NCBI GenBank assembly: GCA_011799875.1
Contig: CM022298.1
Location: forward strand, 290,908,366 to 290,972,365
Origin: Thinopyrum elongatum
Taxonomy: Eukaryota > Streptophyta > Magnoliopsida > Poales > Poaceae
Reading direction: 5' to 3'
DNA length: 64,000 bases
In this document: positions 1-11,933 of the stretch, piece by piece
How positions within the stretch are numbered: position 1 is the stretch's first letter
Layout: each line of letters opens with the position of its first letter
Program-made: the position numbers and the translations under genes
Notes under the pieces: generated by a model
The model's input: only the letters and a program-made list of their open reading frames with translations
Databases searched by the model: none
Told to the model about the DNA's origin: nothing

Positions 1-178
1 TCATGCTATAACTGCTATGATCCTGGAATATGCGATTCAGTGGAAAAACTCATATGCACGTGTGGAATGATAAATGGTCAAACAATAGGTTCCCAGCCCA
101 ACCTCTAGGACTAGCTCAACTGTTGTTGGTGATCACGTTTTTCGGATCTTAGGATATCGTTAGGTGCAATGTTAGTCT
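1..178 (+). mobile_element. Copia-type LTR, left piece, cut by window edge
   Basis: This piece has no recognisable coding sequence. It is read as the left part of the LTR that continues at 8948, because the complete BARE-like element at 179-8947 is flanked by near-identical 5-bp sequences (agtct at 174-178, agtcc at 8948-8952). The 5' terminus of this LTR lies outside the window, so it cannot be said whether it is a solo LTR or one end of a full element. The plus orientation is taken from the TATA-like site in the right piece. Confidence 0.6.
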
Positions 179-1917
179 TGTTGGGGAACGTAGTAATAAT
201 TAAAAAAATTCCTACGTGTCTCCAAGATCAATCTAGGAGATGCTAGAAACAAGTGAGAGGGAGTGCATCTTCATACCCTTGAAGATAGCTAAGCGGAAGC
301 GTTACAAGAACGTGATTGATGGAGTCGTACTCGTGGCGATTCAAATCGCGGAAGATCCGATTCAAGCGCCGAACGGACGGCGCCTCCACGTTCAACACAC
401 GTACAGCCCGGGGACGTCTCCTCCTTCTTGATCCAGCAAGGGGAGAGGAGAAGTAGAGGGAGAGCTCTGGCAGCACGACGGCGTGGTGGCGGTGGAGCTC
501 GTGGTTCTCCGGTAGAGCTTCGCTAAGCACTACGGAGGAGGAGGAGTAGGAGGGGGGAGGGCTGCGCCAGGGGCAAGGGGTGCAGCTCCCATGCACCTCC
601 CCACTATATATAGGGGTGGAGGGGGCTGGTTTCTTGCCCTCCAAGTCCATTGGGGCGTTGGCAAAGGTGGGAGGAAAGAAATCCCATCCTTTCCCTTCCC
701 CACCGATTGTTATCCCCCCTTTTTAGGGATCTTGATCTTATCCCTTCGGGATATGATCTTATTCCTTCTAAGGGGGGATCTTGGTGCGCCTTGACCAGGG
801 GTGTGGGGCCTTGCCCCCAGTACCCACATTCATGTGGGTCCCCCCATGCAGGTGGGCCCCACTCTGGAACCTTCTAGAACCTTCCCGGTACAATACCGAA
901 AAATCCCGAACATTTTCCGGTGGCCAAAATAGGACTTCCCATATATAAATCTTTACCTCCGGACCATTCCGGAACTCCTCGTGATGTCCGGGATCTCATC
1001 CGAGACTCCGAAAAACTTTCGGTAACCACATACAATTCCCATTACAACTCTAGCGTCACCGAACCTTAAGTGTGTAGACCCTACGGGTTCGGGAACCATG
1101 CAGACATGACCGAGACACCTCTCTGGCCAATAACCAATAGCGGGATCTGGATACCCATATTGGCTCCCACATGTTGCATGATGATCTCATCGGATGAACC
1201 ACGATGTCGGGGATCCAATTAATCCTGTATACAATTCCCTTTGTCCATCGGTATGTTACTTGCCCGAGATTCGATCATCGGTATCCCTATACCTTGTTCA
1301 ATCTCGTTACCGGCAAGTATCTTTACTCGTTCCGTAACACATGATCCCGTGACTAACTCCTTAGTCACATTGAGCTCATTATGATGATGTATTACCGAGT
1401 GAGCCCAGAGATACCTCTCCGTCACACGGAGTGATAAATCCCAGTCTTGATTCATGCCAACCCAACAGACACTTTCGGAGATACCTGTAGTGCACCTTTA
1501 TAGTCACCCAGTTACGTTGTGACATTTGATACACCCAAAGCATTCCTACGGTATCCGGGAGTTGCACAATCTCATGGTCTAAGGAAATGATACTTGACAT
1601 TAGAAAAGCTCTAGCAAACGAACTACACGATCTTGTGCTATGCTTAGGATTGGGTCTTGTCCATCACATCATTCTCCTAATGATGTGATCCCGTTATCAA
1701 CGACATCCAATGTCCATGGTCAGGAAACCACAACCATCTATTGATCAATGAGCTAGTCAACTAGAGGCTCACTAGGGACATGTTGTGGTCTATGTATTCA
1801 CACATGTATTACGGTTTCCGGTTAATACAATTATAGCATGAACAATAGACAATTATCACGAACAAGGAAATATAATAATAACCATTTTATTATTGCCTCT
1901 AGGGCATATTTCCAACA
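179..1917 (-). repeat. 3' LTR of the BARE-like element
   Basis: This 1739-bp LTR starts tgttggggaacg and ends tttccaaca on the plus strand. It lies downstream of the gag-pol frame, next to the polypurine tract, which makes it the 3' LTR. A TATATATA run at 605-612 is the probable core promoter in the minus direction. Both-strand reading frames of 60-135 codons inside it recur in the other LTR and are incidental. Confidence 0.92.
605..612 (-). promoter_or_regulatory. TATA box of BARE-like LTR (3' copy)
   Basis: The sequence TATATATA lies between GC-rich flanks in the position where BARE-type LTRs carry their promoter. The matching site in the 5' LTR is at 7636-7643 and would drive the genomic transcript. 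Confidence 0.6.
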
Positions 1918-1930
1918 GTCTCCCACTTGC
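1918..1930 (-). other. Polypurine tract of BARE-like element
   Basis: On the minus strand the bases next to the 3' LTR read gcaagtgggagac, a purine-rich primer for plus-strand DNA synthesis. It directly abuts the LTR and lies 34 bp past the end of the pol frame. Confidence 0.75.
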
Positions 1931-1964
1931 ACTAGAGTCAATAATCTAGTTACATTGTGATGAA

Positions 1965-4900
1965 TCAAACACCCATAGAGTTCTGGTGCTGATCATGTTT
2001 TGCTCGTGGAAGAGGTTTAGTCAACGGATCTGCGACATTCAGATCCGTATGTACTTTACAAATATCTATGTCTCCATCTTGAATATATTCACGAATGGAG
2101 TTGAAGCGGCGCTTGATGTGCTTGGTCTTCCTGTGAAACCTGGGCTCCTTGGCAATGGCAATAGCTCCAGTGTTGTCACAGAAGAGAGTCATCGGGCCCG
2201 ATGCATTGGGAATCACTCCTAGGTTGGTGATAAACTCCTTCATCCAGACTCCTTCCTGAGCTGCTTCCGAAGCAGCTATGTACTCCGCTTCACATGTAGA
2301 TCCCGCCATGATGCTTTGCTTGCAACTGCACCAGCTAACTACCCCACCATTCAAAATGTACACGTATCCGGTTCATGACTTGGAGTCATCCAAATCTGTG
2401 TCAAAGCTAGCATCGACATAACCCTTTATGACGAGCTCTTCGGCACCTCCATAAAGGAGAAACATATCCTTAGTCCTTTTCAGGTACTTCAGGATATTCT
2501 TGACCACTGTCCAGTGTTCCATTCCGGGATCACTTTGGTACCTCCCTACCAAACTTATGGCAAGGTTCACATCAGGTCTGGTACACAGCATGGCATACAT
2601 AATAGAGCCTATGGCTGAGGCATAGGGGATGACACTCATCTTTTCTTTTTATTCTGCCGAGGTCGGGCGTTGAGCTGCGCTCAATCTCACACCTTGCAAT
2701 ACAGGCAAGAACCCCTTCTTGGACTGATCCATATTGAACTTCTTCAATATCTTGTCAAGGTATGTGCTTTGTGAAAGACCAATGAGGCGTCTCGATCTAT
2801 CTCTATAGATCTTGATGCCTACTATGTAAGCAGCTACTCCAAGGTCCTTCATTGAAAAACACTTATTCAAGTAGGCCTTTATGCTTTCCAAAAGTTCTAT
2901 ATCATTTCCCATCAACAGTATGTCATCCACATATAATATGAGAAATGCTACAGAGCTCCCACTCACTTTCTTGTAAATGCAAGCTTCTCCATAAGTCTGT
3001 ATAAACCCAAACGCTTTGATCATTTCATCAAAGTGAATGTTCCAACTCCGAGATGCTTGCACCAGCCCATAGATGGAGCGCTGGAGCTTGCATACTTTGT
3101 CAGCATTCTTAGGATCGACAAAACCTTTCGGCTGCATCATATACAATTCTTCCTTAAGGAAACCATTAAGGAATGATGTTTTGACGTCCATTTGCCAGAT
3201 CTCATAATCATAGAATGCGGTAATTGCTAACATGATTCGGATGGACTTCAGCTTCGCTACGGGTGAGAAGGTCTCATCGTAGTCAACCCCTTGAACTTGT
3301 CGATAACCCTTAGCGACAAGCCGAGCCTTATAGACGGTCACATTACCATCCGCGTCAGTCTTCTTCTTAAAGGTCCACTTATTCTCTATGGCTTGCCGAT
3401 CATCGGGCAAGTCCGTCAAAGTCCATACTTTGTTTTCATACATGGATCCTATCTCGGATTTCATGGCTTCAAGCCATTTGTTGGAATCCGGGCCTGCCAT
3501 CGCTTCTTCATAATTCGAAGGTTCACCGTTGTCTAACAACATGATTTCCAGGACAGGGTTACCGTACCACTCTGGTGCGGAACGTGTCCTCGTGGACCTA
3601 CGAAGTTCAGTAGCAACTTGACCCAAAGTTTCATGATCATCATCATTAACTTCCTCTCTAGTCGGTGCAGGTACCACAAAAACATCTTCCTGAGCTGCGC
3701 TACTCTCCGGTTCAAGAGGGGGTACCTCGTCAAGTTCTACTTTCCTCCCACTTACTTCTTTCGAGAGAAACTCTTTCTCCAGAAAGGATCCATTCTTGGC
3801 AACAAAGATCTTGCCTTCGGATCTGAGGTAGAAGGTATACCCAATAGTTTCCTTAGGGTATCCTATGAAGACGCATTTTTCCAATTTGGGTTCGAGCTTT
3901 TCAGGTTGAAGTTTCTTGACATAAGCATCGCATCCCCAAACTTTCAGAAATGATAGCTTAGGTTTCTTCCCAAACCATAATTCATACGGTGTCGTCTCAA
4001 CGGATTTAGACGGTGCCCTATTTAAAGTGAATGCGGCAGTCTCTAAAGCATAACCCCAAAATGATAGCGGTAGATCGGTAAGAGACATCATAGATCGCAC
4101 CATATCCAATAGAGTGCGATTACGACGTTCGAACACACCATTACGCTGAGGTGTTCCAGGCGGCGTGAGTTGTGAAACAATTCCACATTTCCTTAAGTGC
4201 GTGCCAAACTCGTGACTCAAGTATTCTCCTCCACGATCTGATCGTAAGAACTTTATTTTCCTGTCACGTTGATTCTCTACCTCGCTCTGAAATTCCTTGA
4301 ACTTTTCAAAGGTCTCAGACTTGTGTTTCATTAAGTAGACATACCCGTATCTACTTAAGTCATCAGTGAGGGTGAGAACATAACGATAGCCACCGCGAGC
4401 CTCAACGCTCATTGGACTGCATACATCAGTATGTATTATTTCCAACAAGTTGGTTGCTTGCTCCATTGTTCCGGAGAACGGAGTCTTGGTCATTTTGCCC
4501 ATGAGGCATGGTTCGCACGTGTCAAATGATTCATAATCAAGAGACTCCAAAAGTCCATCTTCATGGATTTTCTTCATGCGTTTGACACCAATGTGACCAA
4601 AGCGGCAGTGCCACAAGTATGTGGGACTATCATTATCAACCTTACATCTTTTGGCATTCACACTATGAATATGTGTAACATCACGTTCGAGATTCAATAA
4701 AAATAAACCATTGACCAGCGGGGCATGACCATAAAACATATCTCTCATATAAATAGAACAACCATTATTCTCGGATTTAAATGAGTAGCCATCTCGCATT
4801 AAACGAGATCCAGATACAATGTTCATGCTCAAAGCTGGCACTAAATAACAATTATTGAGGTTTAAAACTAATCCTGAAGGTAAATGTAAAGGTAGCGTGC

Positions 4901-5933
4901 CGACGGCGATCACATCGACCTTGGAACCATTCCCGACGCGCATCGTCACCTTGTTCTTCGCCAGTCTCCGCTTATTCCGCAGCTCCTGTTTTGAGTTACA
5001 AATGTGAGCAACCGCACCGGTATCAAATACCCAGGAGCTACTACGAGCGCTGGTAAGGTACACATCAATAACATGTATATCATATATACCTTTGGCCTTG
5101 CCGGCCTTCTTATCCGCTAAGTATTTGGGGCAGTTCCGCTTCCAGTGACCATTTCCCTTGCAATAAAAGCACTCAGTCTCATGCTTGGGTCCATTCTTTG
5201 GCTTCTTCCCGGCAACTAACTTACCGGGTGCGGCAACTCCCTTGCCGTCCTTCTTGAAGTTCTTCTTACCCTTGCCTTTCTTGAAACTAGTGGTCTTATT
5301 CACCATCAACACTTGATGTTCCTTTTTGATCTCCACCTCCGCTGATTTCAGCATTGAATATAACTCAGGAATGGACTTCTCCATCCCTTGCATATTGTAG
5401 TTCATCACAAAGCTCTTGTAGCTAGGTGGAAGCGACTGGAGGATCCTATCAATGACCGAGTCATCTGGAAGATTAACTCCCAGCTGAGACAAGCGGTTGT
5501 GCAACCCAGACATTTTGAGTATATGCTCGCTGACAGAGCTGTTTTCCTCCATCTTACAACTATAGAACTTGTCGGAGACTTCATATCTCTCGACCCGGGC
5601 ATGAGCTTGGAAAACCATTTTCAGCTCTTGGAACATCTCATATGCTCCGTGTTGCTCAAAACGCTTTTGGAGCCCCGGTTCTAAGCTGTAAAGCAAGTCG
5701 CACTGAACCAGGGAGTAATCATCACTACGTGACTGCCAGGCGTTCATAACGTCTTGAGTTGCTGGGAAAATGGGTGCGTCACCTAGCGGTGCTTCAAGGA
5801 CATATGCTTTCTTGGCAGCTATGAGGATGATCCTCAAGTTACGGACCCAGTCCGTATAGTTGCTACCATCGTCTTTCAGCTTGGTTTTCTCTAGGAACGC
5901 GTTGAAGTTGAGGGCAACATTAGCGTGGGCCAT
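1965..5933 (-). pseudogene. gag-pol: Copia gag-pol polyprotein, two premature stops
   Basis: This single frame of 1323 codons starts at an ATG (5933-5931) and encodes the capsid and replication enzymes of the BARE-like element. A gag zinc knuckle CX2CX4HX4C lies near residue 255. The protease motif WVFDTGA has its Asp at about 304. An HHCC pre-integrase zinc region is followed by integrase with Asp near 503, Asp near 566 and Glu near 602. The RT motif YVDD is at about 1002, and RNase H has a C-terminal EAEYIAASEA segment. Two stops break the frame without shifting it: TAA at 2649-2651 and TGA at 2373-2375, between RT and RNase H. All catalytic motifs I can find are intact, so this copy could be recent or complemented in trans. 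Confidence 0.93.
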
Positions 5934-7197
5934 TGGATCTACAAGATAGATTGTAAAGACAATTTTAGACTAAGTTCATGATAATTAAGTTCATCTAATC
6001 AAATTATTTAATGAACTCCCACTCAGATAGACATCCCTCTAGTCATCTAAGTGATACATGATCCGAATCGACTAGGCCGTGTCCGATCATCACGTGAGAC
6101 GGACTAGTCATCAACGGTGAACATCTCCATGTTGATCGCATCTACTATACAACTCATGTTCAACCTTTCGGTCTCTCGTGTTCCGAGGCCATGTCTGTAC
6201 ATGCTAGGCTCATCAAGTCAACCTAAGTGTTTCGCATGTGTAAATCTGGCTTACACCCGTTGTATGCGAACGTTAGAATATATCACACCCGATCATCACG
6301 TGGTGCTTCGAAACAATGAACCTTCGCAACGGTGCACACTTAGGGGGAACACGTTTCTTGAAAAAAAATTGTGAGGGATCATCTTATTTATGCTACTGTC
6401 GTTCTAAGCAAATAAGATGTAACCATGATAAACATCACATGCAAATCATAAAGTGACATGATTTGGCCAATATCATCTTGCGCTTTTGATCTCCATCTTC
6501 GAGGCGCGGCATGATCACCATCGTCACCGACATGACACCATGATCTCCATCATCGTGTCTTCATGAAGTTGTCTCGCCAACTATTACTTCTACTACTATG
6601 GCTAATGGTTAGCAATAAAGTAAAGTAATTACATGGCGTTTTCATTGACACGCAGGTCATACAATAAATTAAGACAACTCCTATGGCTCCTGCCGGTTGT
6701 CATACTCATCGACATGCAAGTCGTGATTCCTATTACAAGAACATGATCAATCTCATACATCACATATATAATTCATCACATCCTTTTGGCCATATCACAT
6801 CACATAGCATACCCTGCAAAAACAAGTTAGACGTCCTCTAATTGTTGTTGCATGTTTTACGTGGCTGCTATGGGTTTCTAGCAAGAACGTTTCTTACCTA
6901 CGCAAAAGCCACAACGGTGATATGCCAATTGCTATTTACCCTTCATAAGGACCCTCTTCATCGAATCCGATCCGACTAAAGTGGGAGAGACAGACACCCG
7001 CTAGCCACCTTATGCAACAAGTGCATGTCAGTCGGTGGAACCTGTCTCACATAAGAGTACGTGTAAGGTCAGTCCGGGCCGCTTCATCCCACAATGCCGC
7101 TGAATCAAGATAGGACTAGTAACGGTAAGCAAATTGAACAAATCATCGCCCACAACTACTGGTGTTCTACTCGTGCATAGAATCTACGCATAGACCT
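5934..7197 (-). other. Untranslated leader of BARE-like element
   Basis: About 1.26 kb separate the primer-binding site from the gag start codon. No frame longer than about 85 codons is seen in it. Long leaders of this kind carry dimerisation and packaging signals in BARE-type elements, but I cannot point to a specific signal here. Confidence 0.6.
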
Positions 7198-7211
7198 AGC
7201 TCATGATGCCA
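7198..7211 (-). other. Primer-binding site of BARE-like element
   Basis: Next to the 5' LTR the minus strand reads tggcatcatgagct. It resembles the initiator-Met tRNA site (TGGTATCAGAGC) used by Copia elements, with several differences, so the match is degenerate. Its position directly after the LTR supports the call. Confidence 0.6.
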
Positions 7212-7212
7212 C

Positions 7213-8947
7213 TGTTGGGGAACATAGTAATAATTCAAAAATTTCCTACGTGTCACCAAGATCAATCTTGGAGATGCTAGCAACAAGTGAGAGGGAGTGC
7301 ATCTTCATACCCTTGAAGATCGCTAAGCGGAAGCGTTACAAGAATGCGGTTGATGGAGTCGTACTCGCAGCGATTCAAATCGCGGAAGATTCGATTCAAG
7401 CGCCGAACGGACGGCGCCTCCACGTTCAACACACGTACAGCTCGGGGACGTCTCCTCCTTCTTGATCCAGCAAGGGGAGAGGAGAATTTGAGAGAGAGCT
7501 CCGGCAGCACGACGGCGTGGTGGCGGTGGAGCTCGTGGTTCTCCCGCAGAGCTTCGCTAAGCACTACGAAGGAGGAGTAGGAGGGGGGAGGGTTGCGCCA
7601 GGGGCAAGAGGTGCAGCTCCCATGCACCTCCCCACTATATATAGGGGTGGAGGGGGCTGGTTTCTTGCCCTCCAAGTCCATTGGGGCGTTGGCAAAGGTG
7701 GGAGGAAAGAAATCCCATCCTTTCCCTTCCCCACCGATTGTTATCCCCCTTTTTAGGGATCTTGATCTTATCCCTTCGGGATATGATCTTATTCCTTCTA
7801 AGGGGGGATCTTGGTGCGCCTTGACCAGGGGTTTGGGGCCTTTCCCCCACTACCCACGTTCATGCGGGTCCCCCCATGAAGGTGGGCCCCACTCCGGAAC
7901 CTTCTAGAACCTTCCCGATACAATACCGAAAAATCCCGAACATTTTCCGGTGGCCAAAATAGGACTTCCCATATATAAATCTTTACCTCCGAACCATTCC
8001 GGAACTCCTCGTGATGTCCGGGATCTCATCCGAGACTCCGAACAACTTTCGGTAACCACATACAATTCCCATTACAACTCTAGCGTCACTGAACCTTAAG
8101 TGTGTAGACCCTACGGGTTCGGGAACCATGCAGACATGACCAAGACACCTCTCCAGCCAATAACCAATAGCGGGATCTGGATACCCATATTGGCTCCCAC
8201 ATGTTCCAGGATGATCTCATTGGATGAACCACGATGTCGGGGATCCAATTAATCCCGTATACAATTCCCTTTGTCCATCGGTATGTTACTTGCCCAAGAT
8301 TAGATCGTCGGTATCCCTATACCTTGTTCAATCTCGTTACCGGCAAGTCTCTTTACTCGTTCCGTAACACATGATCCCGTGACTAACTCCTTAGTCACAT
8401 TGAGCTCATTATGACGATGTATTACCGAGTGAGCCCAGAGATACCTCTCCGTCACACGGAGTGACAAATCCCAGTCTCAATTCGTGCCAACCCAACAGAC
8501 ACTTTTGGAGATACCTGTAGTGCACCTTTATAGTCACCCAGTTACGTTGTGACATTTGATACACCCAAAGCATTCCTACGGTATCCGGGAGTTGCACAAT
8601 CTCATGGTCTAAGGAAATGATACTTGACATTAGAAAAGCTCTAGCAAACGAACTACACGATCTTGTGCTATGCTTAGGATTGGGTCTTGTCCATCACATC
8701 ATTCTCCTAATGATGTGATCCCATTATCAACGACATCCAATGTCCATGGTCAGGAAACCACAACCATCTATTGATCAATGAGCTAGTCAACTAGAGGCTC
8801 ACTAGGGACATGCTGTGGTCTATGTATTCACACATGTATTACGGTTTCCGGTTAATACAATTATAGCATGAACAATAGACAATTATCATGAATAAGGAAA
8901 TATAATAATAACCATTTTATTATTGCCTCTAGGGCATATTTCCAACA
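7213..8947 (-). repeat. 5' LTR of the BARE-like element
   Basis: This 1735-bp LTR matches 179-1917 throughout, with scattered substitutions and few small indels. A TATATATA site at 7636-7643 is placed to start the element's transcript on the minus strand. The outer end at 8947 is followed by the TSD agtcc. Confidence 0.92.
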
Positions 8948-10514
8948 AGTCCTAGAAACAACATTGAGGGTATGATGTGAGAAGAATGATCATATTGATT
9001 CGACCCAATCTTGTATGTTATACTTTGTGATCATATCGTCTGAAATCATCTGTTATAACACGAAGTGTTAGCATGTGTACTTTAGTTCCTCAGACCATGA
9101 GAGTGTCTCGGTTACTTCTTACCAGATGATGGACTTTGGGGTTGCTCAAACGTCATCTGTAATAAGGTGATCATAACGATAACTTTCAGGTTCACCGAAA
9201 AGTTTGACAAGTGAACGAACAACTCGAGAGTGGGATTTGCTCCTCCGACGGTGGAGAGATATTCTTAGGGCCCTCTTGGTGTGATGGCATCCATCATGTT
9301 CTGGCCAAACACAGGTGACTACATCATGGGGATGCCGGAACACGTCAATGAGAAAGAAGAACAAAACCGGTAACGGGAGCAACGATATAGTGGGCATGGT
9401 GATGACCCAAGAGGATAACCATGCACACTGGGTTTTGTAAAGTATTGCAAAGCAAAGGTAACATAACATGATAACCAAAGGCTCACTCAAATATCATTCG
9501 TGTAATCATAGGGACCGATATGGATGTCCACGGTTCCGCTATCGGTCATTGAACGAAGGGGTTTCGTTCATGTCTATGTTTTACCGAACCTACGGGGTCA
9601 CAAGATTAAGGTAATCATGATCTGCTGAGAGTTAGTGGAACGGTAATGATGAGAATATATTTGTGAAATAGTTTCATTAATATCCAGAATAGTTCCGAGA
9701 AGTTTCGGAAGCGTTTCGGGGTCACCGGAAGGGTTTCGGTGAATATCGGGTAATACCGGGTATTACCGATTAATTATATATAGGTGGAAAATGTTTCCGA
9801 GGATGTTAAATTATATATATAATGCTCTGAAAATGTTTAAAGTATTTTATATATTAATTAAATATCAACGGGCCTTAAAAGGCCAAGAAGAGGAAGGATA
9901 CTTGGGCCATAAAGGCCCAAGTGGAGGTGGCGCCCCCCTTTCCTTGTGGGGAGGCTGAATCCTACTAGGCGTGGGAGTTGGACTCCCTAGGCCGGCGCAC
10001 CAAGGGAGGACTTTCCTCCCTTGGTGGCTTCCCTCTCCTCCCTTCTAAACCTATATATACTAGAGGTTTTCCACCCTTTTGAGTACAAGTTTTTGGGTGC
10101 CTCTTCTAGTTGATCTAGTTCTAGTTCTAGTTGGTCTTAGACTAATTAGAGCTAGCCCTAGCCACCTCTAATCCTCATAATTAGAAGCCCAATGTGGTTC
10201 TAATATCTTCCCTCTAATTCTCCGACGATGATTAGTTCTGGACGACGAAGCGCTGCCGGATCGTGAAGACCGTACACTTGCAACCAAGTAGAGAGGCCGT
10301 GCTTTCGGTCTTCTGTGCGAGGGATCATTCGAGGGCGGTTCGCGGGATCATCATCATCATTCGAGGGACTTCGAGCACAATCTACACTGACTCTTCTTCT
10401 TCCACTGCACTCCGGAGTTGGTAACGATCATTGATCCCAACCCTTATGCATCTTCATATTGATCTTGGTGATCGTAGGTGCGATTTTTTTTGTTTTCTAC
10501 TACGTTTCCCAACA
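8948..10514 (+). mobile_element. Copia-type LTR, right piece, ending at a LINE junction
   Basis: This is the remainder of the LTR begun at 1-178. It ends in tttcccaaca at 10514, a typical Triticeae Copia LTR terminus, and what follows is LINE coding sequence in the opposite direction. A TATATATA at 10052-10059 sits in a promoter-like setting on the plus strand and sets the orientation. The expected length of the whole LTR is at least 1.75 kb. The family could be Inga-like, but I am not sure. No coding sequence is seen; the small open frames are incidental. Confidence 0.65.
10052..10059 (+). promoter_or_regulatory. TATA box in the split Copia LTR
   Basis: The sequence TATATATA lies about 455 bp before the LTR end. 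It follows a GC-rich stretch and precedes a pyrimidine-rich one, as expected of a U3/R boundary. Confidence 0.5.
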
Positions 10515-11876
10515 AATCTCCTCATCTTTCACCAAGAGTTGGTCTGCTCCATCATTGATGCATTTGACTTGGCCAATATCCCTCGTCTTCCTCTCTCAGA
10601 TCTTGGCCATCTTATAAATGTCCCTTTTGCCTTCCTTCGTGCCTAACCGTTGGTAGAGGTCCTCATATGCCCGACCCCTTGCTTCATTGATAGCTCGCTT
10701 TGCGGCCTTCTTTGCCATCTTGTACTTCTCTATGTTGTCTGCACTCCAATCCAGGTATAGGCATCTAAAGCAATCTTTCTTCTCTTTAATCGCCTTCTGG
10801 ACATCATCATTCCCCCACCAGGTATCCTTATCTTCGCTTCTCCTTCCCCTGGACACTCCAAACTCCTCCGAGGCCACCTTACAAATGCAAGTCGCCATCT
10901 TCATCCACACATTGTCCGCATCCCCTCCTTCCTCCCAAGGGCCCTCCTTAATGACCCTCTCCTTGAACGCCTGAGCTTCCTCCCCCTTGAGCTTCCACCA
11001 CTTCGTTCTAGAGACTTTGGCACGCTTATCCCACTGGATACGAATCCGAAAGCAAAAGTAAGCAACCACCAGCTTATGCTGGGGTAGAACACTCTCTCCA
11101 GGTATCACCTTACAGTCTAGGCACGCACGCCTATCTTCTCTTCTCGAGAGGATGAAATGGATCTGGCTAGAGTGTTGGCCACTACTAAAAGTCACTAGAT
11201 GTGATTCTCTCTTTCTAAAGAGGGTGTTAGCTACAATCATGTCGTAGGCTAGAGAAATGCTTAAGACATCTTCTCCTTCTTGATTCCTGATGCCATAGCC
11301 AAAGCCCCCATGTGCCCCTTCAAAACCTGTGTTAGATGTACCCACGTGGCCATTGAGGTCTCCTCCTATGAAGAGCTTCTCGCCAATCGGTACACTCCTA
11401 ACCATGTCTTCCAGGCCTTCCCATAACTCCCTCTTGGTGTTCTCATTGTGGCCTACTTGCGGGGCATACACGCTGATAACATTGAGAACTAAGTCCCCAA
11501 CTACCAGCTTGACCAGGATAATCTGGTCCCCATGTCTCTTGACGTCTACCACTCCATACTTGAGGCTCTTTTTGATCAAGATACCTATGCCATTTCTGTT
11601 TGCAGCCGTCCCCATGTACCACAGCTTGAAGCCGGTATCCTCCACCTCCTTCGCCTTCTGTCCCCTCCAGTTGGTTTCTTGGAAGCAAAGGATATCAACA
11701 TCTCTCCTCACCACTGCATTAACTAGCTCCCGAAGCTTCCCTGTCAGAGACCCTATGTTCCAGCTACCTAAGCAAATCCTCCTAGGCTTGGCTAGCCTCC
11801 TTACCCTTCGCACTCGTCGAGTCAAATGCGAAGACCCTTGCTCATTTTCCACTACATCCGGGTGCCAATGTAGCAC
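10515..11876 (-). pseudogene. LINE endonuclease domain, interrupted and mutated
   Basis: The frame encodes an exonuclease-endonuclease-phosphatase fold: GSWNIGSLTGK at its start, then CFQETNW (catalytic Glu), GGDLNGHVG (Asp and Asn), a SQIHF segment and a terminal QHKLVV with the His. In LINE endonucleases the fourth motif normally holds an Asp, and here it is His (codon 11157-11159), which should abolish metal-dependent catalysis. A TGA at 10596-10598 ends the frame, but coding similarity continues in phase down to 10515, where the Copia LTR cuts it. The first listed codon is GTG, not ATG, so the true start is further upstream or lost. Confidence 0.85.
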
Positions 11877-11933
11877 GCCACTAAGGATGCGACGACCCGA
11901 TCCTCACTCACTTGCCACCGTATCCGGTTACAG
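10515..11933 (-). mobile_element. RTE-type LINE, 5' part only
   Basis: The minus strand encodes an endonuclease of the kind found in plant RTE-like LINEs, often mis-annotated in plants as craniofacial development protein 2-like. The 5' boundary near 11933 is inferred: beyond it the sequence matches, in inverse orientation, the 3' non-coding part of the related Gypsy element around 20560-20920, so it belongs to host Gypsy H. The LINE stops abruptly at 10514/10515 where the Copia LTR inserted. Its RT half must lie left of the window. Confidence 0.8.

Larger units (their letters stand above)
179..8947 (-). mobile_element. BARE/Angela/WIS-type Copia retrotransposon, complete, with TSD
   Basis: Two direct repeats (179-1917 and 7213-8947) begin TG, end CA and bound an internal region with one minus-strand gag-pol frame in the Copia order gag, protease, integrase, RT, RNase H. 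On the minus strand each LTR opens TGTTGGAAATATGCCCTAG and closes CCCCAACA, which I recognise as the BARE/Angela/WIS type. The total of 8769 bp suits that family. Flanking 5-mers agtct and agtcc give a TSD with one mismatch. It sits inside the Copia LTR of 1-178 plus 8948-10514. By eye the LTRs differ by a few percent. The gag-pol frame has two in-frame stops, so this copy is not autonomous as it stands. Confidence 0.93.

Noticed and set aside
243..650. 135-codon minus-strand frame with Pro/Ser-rich product, repeated at 7277-7681
   Set aside because: Both copies lie in the BARE-like LTRs, start inside promoter sequence and are not known LTR genes; they are the same LTR segment twice.
9146..9490. 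114-codon frame with some hydrophobic residues
   Set aside because: It lies within the split Copia LTR and has no similarity that I recognise.
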